Part shown: positions 1 through 6,418 of the stretch, in pieces
Layout of the letters: the number at the start of each line of letters is the position of its first letter
Position numbering within the stretch: the stretch's first letter is position 1
Assembly (NCBI GenBank): GCA_018716005.1
Contig: DVKN01000140.1
Span: 1-19,818, forward strand
DNA length: 19,818 nt
Origin: Candidatus Scatomorpha stercoravium
Lineage (GTDB): Bacteria; Bacillota; Clostridia; Oscillospirales; Oscillospiraceae
Reading direction: 5' to 3'
Notes under the pieces: generated by a model
The model's database searches: none
Seen by the model: only the letters and a program-made list of their open reading frames with translations
Told to the model about the DNA's origin: nothing
Program-made: the position numbers and the translations under genes

Positions 1-164
1 CCCCGCCGATGCCGCCTCCGGCGGCGAGCCCCCCGCCGATGCCGCCCAACGGGCGGCGAGGCAAATCGCACCCACCCCGCCAGCCAATGCCGCCGCTAAG
101 CGGCGGCGAGGCCCGCACCCACGTCCGTCCCCCCTCACGGCCAATGTCGCCGCTTCGCGGCGAC
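1..164. repeat. Tandem family of short GC palindromes
   Basis: Four successive units, each a perfect hairpin in a similar frame: a C-rich lead-in with CRATG, a stem beginning GCCGCC or GTCGCC, a 3-nt loop, then the matching stem, with GAG (usually GAGGC) following. Stems lie at 11-25, 41-57, 89-107 and 146-164, and a related fifth stem is at 184-203. Stem sequences differ between units but remain paired; for example C90-G106 in unit 3 corresponds to T147-A163 in unit 4. No coding potential is apparent. This looks like a REP-like intergenic repeat, possibly acting on RNA. I do not recognise a named family. Confidence 0.7.
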
Positions 165-183
165 GAGGCCGGCTTCGCAGAAT

Positions 184-430
184 TTCGCCGCCTCAGCGGC
201 GAAACAAATAGCATCTTATCCAAATCGCGCGGAATTCGGCAGAATTCCGCGCTTTTCGGCGGGGCTTTGCCTCGCCGAAAACACCTCCCGCGTAGTGGAG
301 TGTGCGAAAGCCCACCAGTCCGCAGACTGGTGGGCTTGAGTGCGCGCAACGAAGCGCCGGTCTCCATCGCCCGGCCCTTTGGGCCGGGCGGGGGACCCTA
401 CCTTGGCACGAAATGCCCGCAGGCATTTCG
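184..430. repeat. Cluster of six unlike hairpins downstream of potD
   Basis: This gene-free stretch continues the hairpin array with palindromes at 184-203, 227-252 (11-bp stem), 253-281 (about 13 bp with one G-T pair), 308-337 (13 bp), 368-390 (10 bp) and 409-430 (9 bp). Those at 308-337 and 409-430 share a CGCA loop. The last lies only 5 bases past the potD stop on the minus strand, so it could stabilise or terminate the pot mRNA. None is followed by a clear T run on either strand, so I do not call them intrinsic terminators. Confidence 0.65.
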
Positions 431-435
431 GCCAG

Positions 436-1518
436 CTAATTAAGTCCGGCCTTTACCTCGTTGAAGAGGTTATCCATGAGCGCGGTGGCCTCGTCGCTCA
501 GGGCCACGAAGGCCTCGCCGCGCGCGAGGGTCTCGCTGTCGGGATAGGCGACGGGGTTATTGGCCATCTCGGGGTCCATGTGCTTCTTGGCCTCGCTGAC
601 GGGCGTGCCGTAGCCGATGTAGTCCATGTTGCCGCCGGAAATCTCGGGGCTGGTGAGGAAGTTGATGAAGAGCTCGGCCTCCTCCTTGTGCTCGGCGTTC
701 GCGGGGATGCACATGGCGTCGATGAAGACGTTGAAGGTCTCCTCCTCGGGCAGGTAGAAGGCGAGGTCGGGGTTGGAGTCCATCATCAGCATGGCGTCGC
801 CGGCGTAGTAGGGGGCGATCCAGGCCTCCTCGTTCTCCATGAGGTTGTACATGTCGTCCATCTGATAGCTCTGGAGGATGGGCGTCTGCTCGCGCAGGAG
901 GTTGGCGGCGGCCTCGAGCTCGGCGGTATCCTCGGTGTTGAGGCTGTAGCCCAGCATGGCCTCGGCAATGGCGAAGGCGTCGCGGGAATTGTTGATCATG
1001 ACTATCTTGCCGGCGTACTTCTCGTTCCAGAGGAGATCCCAGCCGCCGATGTCGGCCTCGTCGACATACTTGGTGTTGTAAATGACGCCGACTGTGCCCC
1101 AGGTGTAGGGGACGGAGTACTCATTGTTGGGGTCGTAGCTCTGGTTCTTGAAGGTGTCGTCCACCAGCTCGTAGTTGGGGATGTTGTCAAAGTTGAGCGG
1201 GCTGAGCATGTCCTCGCGGATCATGCGGGCTATCATGTAGTCCGAGGGGATGATGACGTCGTAGCTGACGCCGCCCTGGGCGAGACGGGTGTAGAGGGCC
1301 TCGTTGCTCTCATAGGTGTCGTATACGACGTCTATCTCGGGATAGGTCACTTCAAACTCGGCGATGACGTCAATATAGTCGTCGCTGCCGTCGGCGATGT
1401 TGACGCCCCAGTTGTAGACGTGGAGCTTGGTTTTTGCCTCGCCGCCGCAGCCCGAGAAAGCGAGCATGCCCACAGCGAGGGCGAGGACAAGTACAATGGA
1501 TACAACCTTTTTCTTCAT
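436..1518 (-). CDS. potD: Spermidine/putrescine-binding lipoprotein PotD
   Basis: This is the extracellular solute-binding subunit of a polyamine ABC importer, 360 aa, which is usual for the family. The N-terminus is a lipoprotein signal: MKKK, a hydrophobic core, then a lipobox ending SGC with the predicted lipidated Cys at residue 24 (Phe at -3 is slightly atypical). The mature protein starts with a family-like LHVYNWGVNI segment, then DVIIPSDYM and SVPYTWGTVG, all typical of PotD/PotF proteins. An AGGGGGA ribosome site lies about 7 nt before the ATG. It is the last gene of potABCD, 41 nt after potC, and must work with PotA, PotB and PotC. Polyamine rather than another substrate is inferred from overall similarity and gene order. 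Confidence 0.93.
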   Translation of the reverse strand: MKKKVVSIVLVLALAVGMLAFSGCGGEAKTKLHVYNWGVNIADGSDDYIDVIAEFEVTYPEIDVVYDTYESNEALYTRLAQGGVSYDVIIPSDYMIARMIREDMLSPLNFDNIPNYELVDDTFKNQSYDPNNEYSVPYTWGTVGVIYNTKYVDEADIGGWDLLWNEKYAGKIVMINNSRDAFAIAEAMLGYSLNTEDTAELEAAANLLREQTPILQSYQMDDMYNLMENEEAWIAPYYAGDAMLMMDSNPDLAFYLPEEETFNVFIDAMCIPANAEHKEEAELFINFLTSPEISGGNMDYIGYGTPVSEAKKHMDPEMANNPVAYPDSETLARGEAFVALSDEATALMDNLFNEVKAGLN

Positions 1519-1559
1519 TTTTCAGTCCCCCTGGAATGTTTTTGTTTTATTCAAGGCGC

Positions 1560-2378
1560 TCATGCGCTCTTGAGCTTTTTTCGTTCCTGCCTTTTTTCGT
1601 CGCGCGCCTGGACGATGTTCATGCCAATCATCACGACAAGAATCAGGAAGAACATCAGCGTGAACATGGCGTAGTACATCGGCGGCACGGGCTTGCGCAC
1701 TATGGCGTATATCTCGACGGGCAGGGTCGAGAAGTCGGAAGAGTAGGTGAAATAGCTTATGACGAAGTCGTCGAGGCTCATGGTGAAGGACATTATCGCT
1801 CCGGCGATGATGCCGGGCCAGAGCTCGGGCAGCATGACCTTGAAGAAGCCCTGCACCGGGGTGCAGCCGAGGTCCTGCGCCGCGTCCATGAGCGAGGGGT
1901 CGGCCTGCCGCAGCTTGGGCATGACGGAAAGTATCACATAGGGCAGGCAGAAGGTAACGTGCGCTATGAGCAGCGTTCCAAAGCCCAGTATGTTCTCCGT
2001 GCCCAGCATACTCCGCCCGACGAAGACGAAGAGCAGCGAGAGGCTGATACCGGTGACAATCTCCGGGTTCACGAGCGGGATATTCGTGAGCGTCATGACC
2101 GCGCGGCGCATTTTCCCGCGCAGGGCGTGGATGCCGAGCGTGGCCATCGTGCCGAGCAGCGTGGCGATAAGCGCGCTGCTTACGGCGAGGATAAGGGAAT
2201 TCGCGAGCAGGCGCAGCGAGTCGCTGTCCGCAAAGAAGTCGAGGTAGTTGTCAAAGGTGAAGCCCTCGAACTCGCTCAAATCGCGCCCGTCGTTGAAGGA
2301 GCCGACGAAGAGGACTATCATCGGCGCGTAGAGGAAGAGCAGCACAATGGCCGTCCATATCTTGCCGGCACGTCTCAT
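1560..2378 (-). CDS. potC: Polyamine ABC transporter permease PotC
   Basis: Second membrane subunit of the polyamine importer, 272 aa with about six hydrophobic helices. The cytoplasmic EAA loop that docks on the ATPase is visible as MDAAQDLGCTPVQGFFKVML followed by PELWPGIIAG. A first helix near residues 10-30 is followed by FNDGRDLSEFEGFTFDNY, as in the PotC/YdcV group. The ATG overlaps the potB stop in an ATGA arrangement (4 nt), which implies translational coupling. A GAGGAGGT ribosome site lies inside the end of potB. The C-terminus is a short basic tail. Confidence 0.93.
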   Translation of the reverse strand: MRRAGKIWTAIVLLFLYAPMIVLFVGSFNDGRDLSEFEGFTFDNYLDFFADSDSLRLLANSLILAVSSALIATLLGTMATLGIHALRGKMRRAVMTLTNIPLVNPEIVTGISLSLLFVFVGRSMLGTENILGFGTLLIAHVTFCLPYVILSVMPKLRQADPSLMDAAQDLGCTPVQGFFKVMLPELWPGIIAGAIMSFTMSLDDFVISYFTYSSDFSTLPVEIYAIVRKPVPPMYYAMFTLMFFLILVVMIGMNIVQARDEKRQERKKLKSA

Positions 2379-3184
2379 ATCGTGGCCACCTCCTCGTCGT
2401 CGCCGGAGAAGCGGTTCATGAGGCCTATCGAGACGAACACGAGCAGCATGAGTATGAGGCTCATGGCCGCGCCGAGGTTGCGGTTGAGCGATCCCTTGAA
2501 CTGCGTCTCAATGATGTCGCCGACCATGATGTTCTCCGTCGCGCCGAGCTTCTGCGAGATGTAGAAGGTGCTGACCGCGGGGACAAAGACCATCGTGATG
2601 CCGGAGACTATGCCCGGCACGGAGAGCGGCAGGACGACGCGGCGGAAGGTCTGCACGGTGTCGCAGCCGAGGTCCTGGGCGGCCTCGATGAGCCGCGGGT
2701 CGAGCTTCACTATCACGGTGTAGAGCGGCATTATCATGTAGGGCAGGTAGTTATACACCATGCCCATTATGACGCTGCCGGAGTTCCTTATGAGCGGCAG
2801 CGGGCCAATGCCGAAGATGCCGAGGAAGCTGTTTATTATGCCTGTGTCGCGCACGAGGCTCACCAGCGCGAGGGTGCGGAGCAGAAAGCTCATGCACATC
2901 GGCAGGGTCACGAGCAGGTAGAGCACACGCTGCACGTTCACCGTGGACTTGGCTATTACGTATGCCACGGGGTAGCCGACCACGAGGCATATCACGCAGG
3001 CTGCCAGCGCGTACCATATCGAGCGCAGGAAGATAGGCAGGTACTCGGAGGCGTTGGCGAAGTTGGAGAAGGTGAAATCCCCGGCCGGAGTGGTGAAGGC
3101 GAAGTAGGCCACCATGCCGAGGGGCACGACCGTGAAAATTGCCATCCAGGCGATGTAGGGCCCGGCGAGGAACTTACTCTTCAT
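2375..3184 (-). CDS. potB: Polyamine ABC transporter permease PotB
   Basis: First membrane subunit of the importer, 269 aa, about six transmembrane helices, beginning KFLAGPYIAWMAIFTVVPLG. The EAA loop reads IEAAQDLGCDTVQTFRRVVL and continues PLSVPGIVSG, the contact site for PotA. PotB and PotC form the heterodimeric channel. The start codon lies 11 nt inside the end of potA and is preceded by GAGGAGG within potA, so it is probably translated by coupling. Order and overlaps match the classical potABCD operon. Confidence 0.93.
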   Translation of the reverse strand: MKSKFLAGPYIAWMAIFTVVPLGMVAYFAFTTPAGDFTFSNFANASEYLPIFLRSIWYALAACVICLVVGYPVAYVIAKSTVNVQRVLYLLVTLPMCMSFLLRTLALVSLVRDTGIINSFLGIFGIGPLPLIRNSGSVIMGMVYNYLPYMIMPLYTVIVKLDPRLIEAAQDLGCDTVQTFRRVVLPLSVPGIVSGITMVFVPAVSTFYISQKLGATENIMVGDIIETQFKGSLNRNLGAAMSLILMLLVFVSIGLMNRFSGDDEEVATI

Positions 3185-4331
3185 TGTTGAGCGCCTCCTC
3201 GGGATTTTCCTCCCCTCCTATCACCGCGTCGGGGTCGTTTATCTCGTCGTACTCGGCGCTGTAGGAGCTGTAGTCGCCGAACATGCCGGAGTATTCGCTC
3301 TTGTGCATGACATGTATATCGTCCGGCGTCAGCCTTATGCCGATATATTCGCCGGGCTGGTGCAGGTCGGTGGTCTGAATGAGCCACTTGAAGCCCTTGA
3401 AATCGACAATCGTGTCGTAGTGGACGCCCTTGAAGGTGACGCTCGTCACCGTGCCGCAGAGGTGGCCGCTGTCGGCGGGGACTATGTCCACGTCCTCGGG
3501 GCGTATGACGACGTCGACGGGCTCGTTCGGCGCGAAGCCCTTGTCGAGGCAGCGGAACTTGCGGCCGAAGAACTCGACCACGTAGTCCGCGCGCATTATG
3601 CCGTCGAGGATGTTGCTCTCGCCTATGAAGTCCGCGACGAAGGCGTTCTTCGGCTCGTTGTATATCCCCTCGGGCGTGCCTATCTGCTGGATGCGCCCGC
3701 GGTCCATGACGACCACGGTGTCGCTCATGGCGAGCGCCTCCTCCTGGTCGTGCGTAACGTATATAAACGTGATGCCCAGCTGCTGCTGAATGCGCTTGAG
3801 CTCATTCTGCATATCCTTGCGCAGCCTGAGGTCGAGCGCGCCCAGCGGCTCGTCGAGCAGCAGCACCTTCGGACGGTTCACGAGCGCGCGGGCGATAGCC
3901 ACGCGCTGCTGCTGGCCGCCTGAGAGCTGGTCCGGCTTGCGCTTCTCGAAGCCCTTGAGCGAGACAATCTCTATCATCTCGCCGACGCGGTCGCGGATTT
4001 CGGCCTCGGGCACCTTCGCGATGCGCAGGCCGAAGGCGATGTTCTCGAAGACGTTCAGATGCGGGAAGAGCGCGTACTTCTGGAACACCGTGTTAATCTG
4101 GCGCTTATGGGGCGGGACATCGTTAATCCTCACACCGTCGAAGAACACGTCGCCGCTCGTCGGCTGCAAAAAGCCGCCGATAATGCGCAGGGTGGTCGTC
4201 TTGCCGCAGCCCGAAGGGCCGAGCAGTGTGAGGAATTCGCTGTCGTTAAAATAGATGTTGATCGAGTCAAGGACGGTCTCGCCGTCAAAGTCCATCCGGC
4301 AGTTTACAAGCCGTATGAGTTCTTTGGACAT
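3174..4331 (-). CDS. potA: Polyamine ABC transporter ATPase PotA
   Basis: Cytoplasmic ATPase that powers the importer, 385 aa. Motifs in order: Walker A GPSGCGKTT (residues 38-46), Q-loop Gln84, signature LSGGQ (136-140), Walker B ending in Asp160-Glu161 and switch His194. Residues from about 235 form a TOBE-type regulatory domain (VIRPEDV, then GTVTSVTFKGVHYDTIVD). The last 40 or so residues after the TOBE domain are strongly acidic and Tyr/Ser-rich, an unusual tail. The ATG is preceded by GGGGGAGG at good spacing. First gene of the operon, reading from the promoter at 4585-4613 through a leader of about 245 nt. Confidence 0.95.
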   Translation of the reverse strand: MSKELIRLVNCRMDFDGETVLDSINIYFNDSEFLTLLGPSGCGKTTTLRIIGGFLQPTSGDVFFDGVRINDVPPHKRQINTVFQKYALFPHLNVFENIAFGLRIAKVPEAEIRDRVGEMIEIVSLKGFEKRKPDQLSGGQQQRVAIARALVNRPKVLLLDEPLGALDLRLRKDMQNELKRIQQQLGITFIYVTHDQEEALAMSDTVVVMDRGRIQQIGTPEGIYNEPKNAFVADFIGESNILDGIMRADYVVEFFGRKFRCLDKGFAPNEPVDVVIRPEDVDIVPADSGHLCGTVTSVTFKGVHYDTIVDFKGFKWLIQTTDLHQPGEYIGIRLTPDDIHVMHKSEYSGMFGDYSSYSAEYDEINDPDAVIGGEENPEEALNNEE

Positions 4332-4578
4332 TATCCTCCCCCTCTTTTGTTGGGCGTCCGCTCCGGGGGCGGGGCGCGGCGGCTGAGCGCCCCCGGAACG
4401 GCCGCCTAAGTTTCTTGATTGTCAGATTGGGCGCGCCTGAGCGCTCGCCCCGCAGAAGAGGGGCTCCCCCAAAATACTGACACTGTAAGAGAGAGCCCCC
4501 TCTCAGATGGCACGGATGATTACGGCTCCTAACACATAATAACCCTGCCGCCTGAGAGGGGGCTCTCTGACAGATTAC
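4332..4578 (-). promoter_or_regulatory. Structured 5' leader of potABCD
   Basis: The predicted transcript starts near 4578 and runs about 245 nt before the potA ATG, long for a leader. It starts almost directly with a 17-bp stem (4490-4568). Further on is a second 10-bp stem, 4362-4371 pairing with 4388-4397, about 30 nt upstream of the start codon. Between them, a segment at about 4452-4470 could pair imperfectly (8 bp, one bulge) with the 3' arm of the first stem, so alternative folds are conceivable. I recognise no known riboswitch consensus. A polyamine-responsive cis element is an inference from position only. Confidence 0.5.
4490..4568 (-). repeat. Perfect 17-bp inverted repeat with 45-nt loop
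   Basis: Arms at 4490-4506 and 4552-4568 are perfect reverse complements, CTGAGAGGGGGCTCTCT in the right arm. The outer bases 4483-4486 and 4570-4573 can add four more pairs after a small bulge. No T run follows on either strand, so it is not a standard terminator for the upstream pseudouridine synthase gene. It sits at the very 5' end of the predicted potABCD mRNA. A small non-autonomous mobile element is an alternative, but no target-site duplication is visible. Confidence 0.7.
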
Positions 4579-4584
4579 AACTGA

Positions 4585-4613
4585 ATATTACATTGTATTC
4601 GCGCCTTTGTCAA
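4585..4613 (-). promoter_or_regulatory. Sigma-A-type promoter for potABCD
   Basis: On the minus strand, TTGACA (4613-4608) and TAATAT (4590-4585) are separated by exactly 17 bases. The -35 box follows immediately after the TGA stop of the pseudouridine synthase gene. The start is predicted about 7 nt past the -10, near 4578. Confidence 0.75.
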
Positions 4614-5582
4614 TCAAAAAATTACCCCGGGAAAATATTTGTCGGCAAAGCCGATTTCGGCGGCCTTAAAGCTGGCTCCTTTGAGATAATTTAACTCTCC
4701 CGCGTCGGTCTTAAAGTCGAAATCCACGCGGTAGGAATAGAGCAGCTGGCCCTCCTCGCCGAGGGCGCGGTTGCGCCTGCCGTCGCCGTATTTCCCGTCG
4801 CCGAGGAGCGGCGTCCCGGCGGCGGCCATCTGCGCCCTTATCTGGTGCGTCCGCCCCGTGCCGAGGCGGCACTCGACGAGTGAGAGGCCGCGCGCGGAGG
4901 CTATCGTCCGGTAATACGTCACTGCCGTGCGCGCGCCGGGCTCGGGCTTTTGGCGGACGTAGACGCGGTTCTTCGCGGCGTCCTTGAAGATAAAGCCCTC
5001 GAGCTTCCCTTCGGCGGGCTTCGGCCGGCCCGAGACGACGCAGAGGTAGTATTTCTCGACCTCGCGCGCGGCTATCTTCTCGTTCATGACGCGCAGGGCC
5101 TCCGCCCTCTTGGCGGCTATGACTATGCCGCCGGTGTTCCGGTCTATGCGGTTGCACAGCGCCGGGGCGAAGGCGTTCTCCTCGCGCGGCGACCACTCGC
5201 CCTTCTGGTAGAGGTAGGCCTGGATGTGGGCTATGAGCGTGTTGTAGTCCCACTTCCCCGCGCTGTGGCAGAGGACGCCGGGCTTTTTGTCGCAGAGGAT
5301 GAGGTTCTCGTCCTCGTAGACTATGTCCAGCTTGGGCGCGCCGACCTTGAGATAGGAGTTGTCCTCGCGCGGCGGCTCGAAGAACTCGTCGTTGATATAG
5401 AGGCTCAGCACGTCGCCCTCGGCGAGGCGCGCGTCGCGCTTCGCGCCCTTCCCGTTGAGCTTTATGCGCTTTATGCGTATGTACTTCTGAAGCAGGCTCT
5501 CCGGCAGCAGCGGCACGGATTTGCCCACAAACCTGTCGAGACGCTGGTTCGCGTCGTTTTTCCCTACAATCAGCTCTTTCAT
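4614..5582 (-). CDS. RluA-family 23S rRNA-type pseudouridine synthase
   Basis: Isomerises uridine to pseudouridine in RNA, most likely large-subunit rRNA; the exact site cannot be told. It has 322 aa: an N-terminal S4-like RNA-binding region (about 1-65, GKNDANQRLDRFV), then the catalytic domain. Motif II reads CNRIDRNTGGIVIAAK with catalytic Asp147 (the commoner form is HRLDRxTSG, so this is a divergent branch). The family motif KYYLCVV is at 177-183 and GRTHQIR at 243-249. The N-terminus matches the family from Met1, so the start is right. However, there is no clear ribosome site, and the promoter puts transcription start at the ATG itself. Between tetR and potA, all on the minus strand. 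Confidence 0.9.
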   Translation of the reverse strand: MKELIVGKNDANQRLDRFVGKSVPLLPESLLQKYIRIKRIKLNGKGAKRDARLAEGDVLSLYINDEFFEPPREDNSYLKVGAPKLDIVYEDENLILCDKKPGVLCHSAGKWDYNTLIAHIQAYLYQKGEWSPREENAFAPALCNRIDRNTGGIVIAAKRAEALRVMNEKIAAREVEKYYLCVVSGRPKPAEGKLEGFIFKDAAKNRVYVRQKPEPGARTAVTYYRTIASARGLSLVECRLGTGRTHQIRAQMAAAGTPLLGDGKYGDGRRNRALGEEGQLLYSYRVDFDFKTDAGELNYLKGASFKAAEIGFADKYFPGVIF

Positions 5583-5588
5583 AAGGCG

Positions 5589-5617
5589 ATTATCGCGCCT
5601 CTCGGCCCGCTTGTCAA
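5589..5617 (-). promoter_or_regulatory. Promoter of the pseudouridine synthase gene (leaderless)
   Basis: Minus-strand TTGACA (5617-5612), 17-base spacer and GATAAT (5594-5589). Only six bases (CGCCTT) separate the -10 box from the ATG at 5582, so the transcript should begin at or within a base or two of the start codon. Confidence 0.7.
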
Positions 5618-5633
5618 GGGTTTTAACTCCGCT

Positions 5634-6245
5634 TTAATTCTGCTCGGGTAAAATGGCGGCAGAATCCTCCGGTATGCCCTGCTCGTCGAGCAGGCCCTTT
5701 ATCGCCGTGCGCACGATGAGGCTCACGAAGGCAATCGTCTTCTGCCTGTCGAAGGGGAAGGTGCCGCTTATGTAGCTGAGCAGCATCCCGCTCGTGGCCT
5801 CTGTCAGGAATTCGCAGAGGTAGTCCTTGAGCGACTCGGGCAGGCGCTTGCCCACGCGGCGCTCGCCCTTCTCCACGACCTGGCGCGTGAGGCCGTTCAG
5901 GCTCGAGAGGAAGAAGTTCTCCAGCTCCACGCTGCCGAAGGCGTCGTAGGCGTTCTTGAGCATGGCGAGGTTCTCGCTCACGTAGTCGAGCGTGAAGCCT
6001 ATGGCCTCCTCCGGCTCGTCGACGTCGTAATAGCCGTGAATTATCTTCACGGCCTCTTCCTCGAATATCCACCTCAGCAGGTCGTATATGTCCTCGAAAT
6101 GGTAGTAAAACGTCTTGCGGTTCACGCCGCAGTCGGCGACTATCTCCGTAACCGTTATCTTTGAGAGGGCTTTGCGGCGCATGAGCTTCTTGAGCGATTC
6201 GGCGAGCGCCCGCTTTGTGCGCAGGGACGCGGCCTCGTATTTCAT
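5634..6245 (-). CDS. TetR/AcrR-family transcriptional regulator
   Basis: DNA-binding regulator, 203 aa with the ATG at 6245. This start is preferred over an upstream GTG at 6260 because GGGAGGA lies just before it and overlaps the GTG. The helix-turn-helix is at about residues 30-50: ITVTEIVADCGVNRKTFYYHF is the usual TetR pattern ending in the YYHF recognition helix. The C-terminal ligand-binding part is all-helical and its ligand cannot be inferred. It is divergent from the MMPL transporter gene and shares a promoter region containing a palindrome, so it probably represses that transporter and itself, releasing when a toxic ligand or lipid binds. Confidence 0.92.
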   Translation of the reverse strand: MKYEAASLRTKRALAESLKKLMRRKALSKITVTEIVADCGVNRKTFYYHFEDIYDLLRWIFEEEAVKIIHGYYDVDEPEEAIGFTLDYVSENLAMLKNAYDAFGSVELENFFLSSLNGLTRQVVEKGERRVGKRLPESLKDYLCEFLTEATSGMLLSYISGTFPFDRQKTIAFVSLIVRTAIKGLLDEQGIPEDSAAILPEQN

Positions 6246-6279
6246 TGGTATTCCTCCCACTAATTATTTATATGAGCAA

Positions 6280-6308
6280 AGTATACTACCGGACAGCTGT
6301 GGCCGCAA
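6280..6308 (-). promoter_or_regulatory. Promoter of the tetR-family gene
   Basis: Minus-strand TTGCGG (6308-6303), 17-base spacer, TATACT (6285-6280). The predicted leader is about 28 nt and contains the GGGAGGA ribosome site. The spacer includes the 8-bp palindrome ACAGCTGT (6293-6300), a possible extra regulator contact. Confidence 0.65.
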
Positions 6309-6319
6309 TGGTCATAATG

Positions 6320-6341
6320 GGACAAACGTCCGAATTTGTCC
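6320..6341. promoter_or_regulatory. Candidate TetR-family operator palindrome
   Basis: GGACAAA (6320-6326) and TTTGTCC (6335-6341) form a perfect 7-bp dyad with an 8-base centre. A nested GGAC-AAAC-GTCC dyad occupies 6320-6331. The site lies between the two divergent promoters, 11 bases from the tetR -35 box and next to the likely -35 of the transporter promoter. Size and position fit a TetR dimer site. Binding is inferred. Confidence 0.6.
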
Positions 6342-6342
6342 A

Positions 6343-6371
6343 TTTTTAAGCCGGCCCCGCAGTGCTATCAT
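6343..6371 (+). promoter_or_regulatory. Possible weak promoter of the MMPL operon
   Basis: TTTTTA (6343-6348), 17-base spacer, TATCAT (6366-6371). The -35 match is poor; the -10 is acceptable. It starts one base after the candidate operator, which would suit repression by occlusion. Confidence 0.35.
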
Positions 6372-6418
6372 TAAATAAAGCTAACCGGCTTTCGTTCCAG
6401 GTGAAAGGACCGATGCTT

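Noticed and set aside
1..430. CRISPR array
   Set aside because: The repeats are palindromic but vary in sequence and spacing, there are no uniform unique spacers, and no cas genes are in the window.
340..1674. 444-residue plus-strand frame opposite potD
   Set aside because: Val/Gly/Asp/His-rich shadow of potD with no domain. It also runs through the hairpin region and beyond the potD start.
4483..4573. Intrinsic terminator of the pseudouridine synthase gene
   Set aside because: The 17-bp stem has a 45-nt loop and no U tract on the minus strand, and it lies downstream of a good promoter for potA, so it fits a leader element better.
4483..4573. Miniature inverted-repeat transposable element
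   Set aside because: Terminal repeats are perfect, but no target-site duplication is visible and only one copy is present here. It remains possible if other genomic copies are found.
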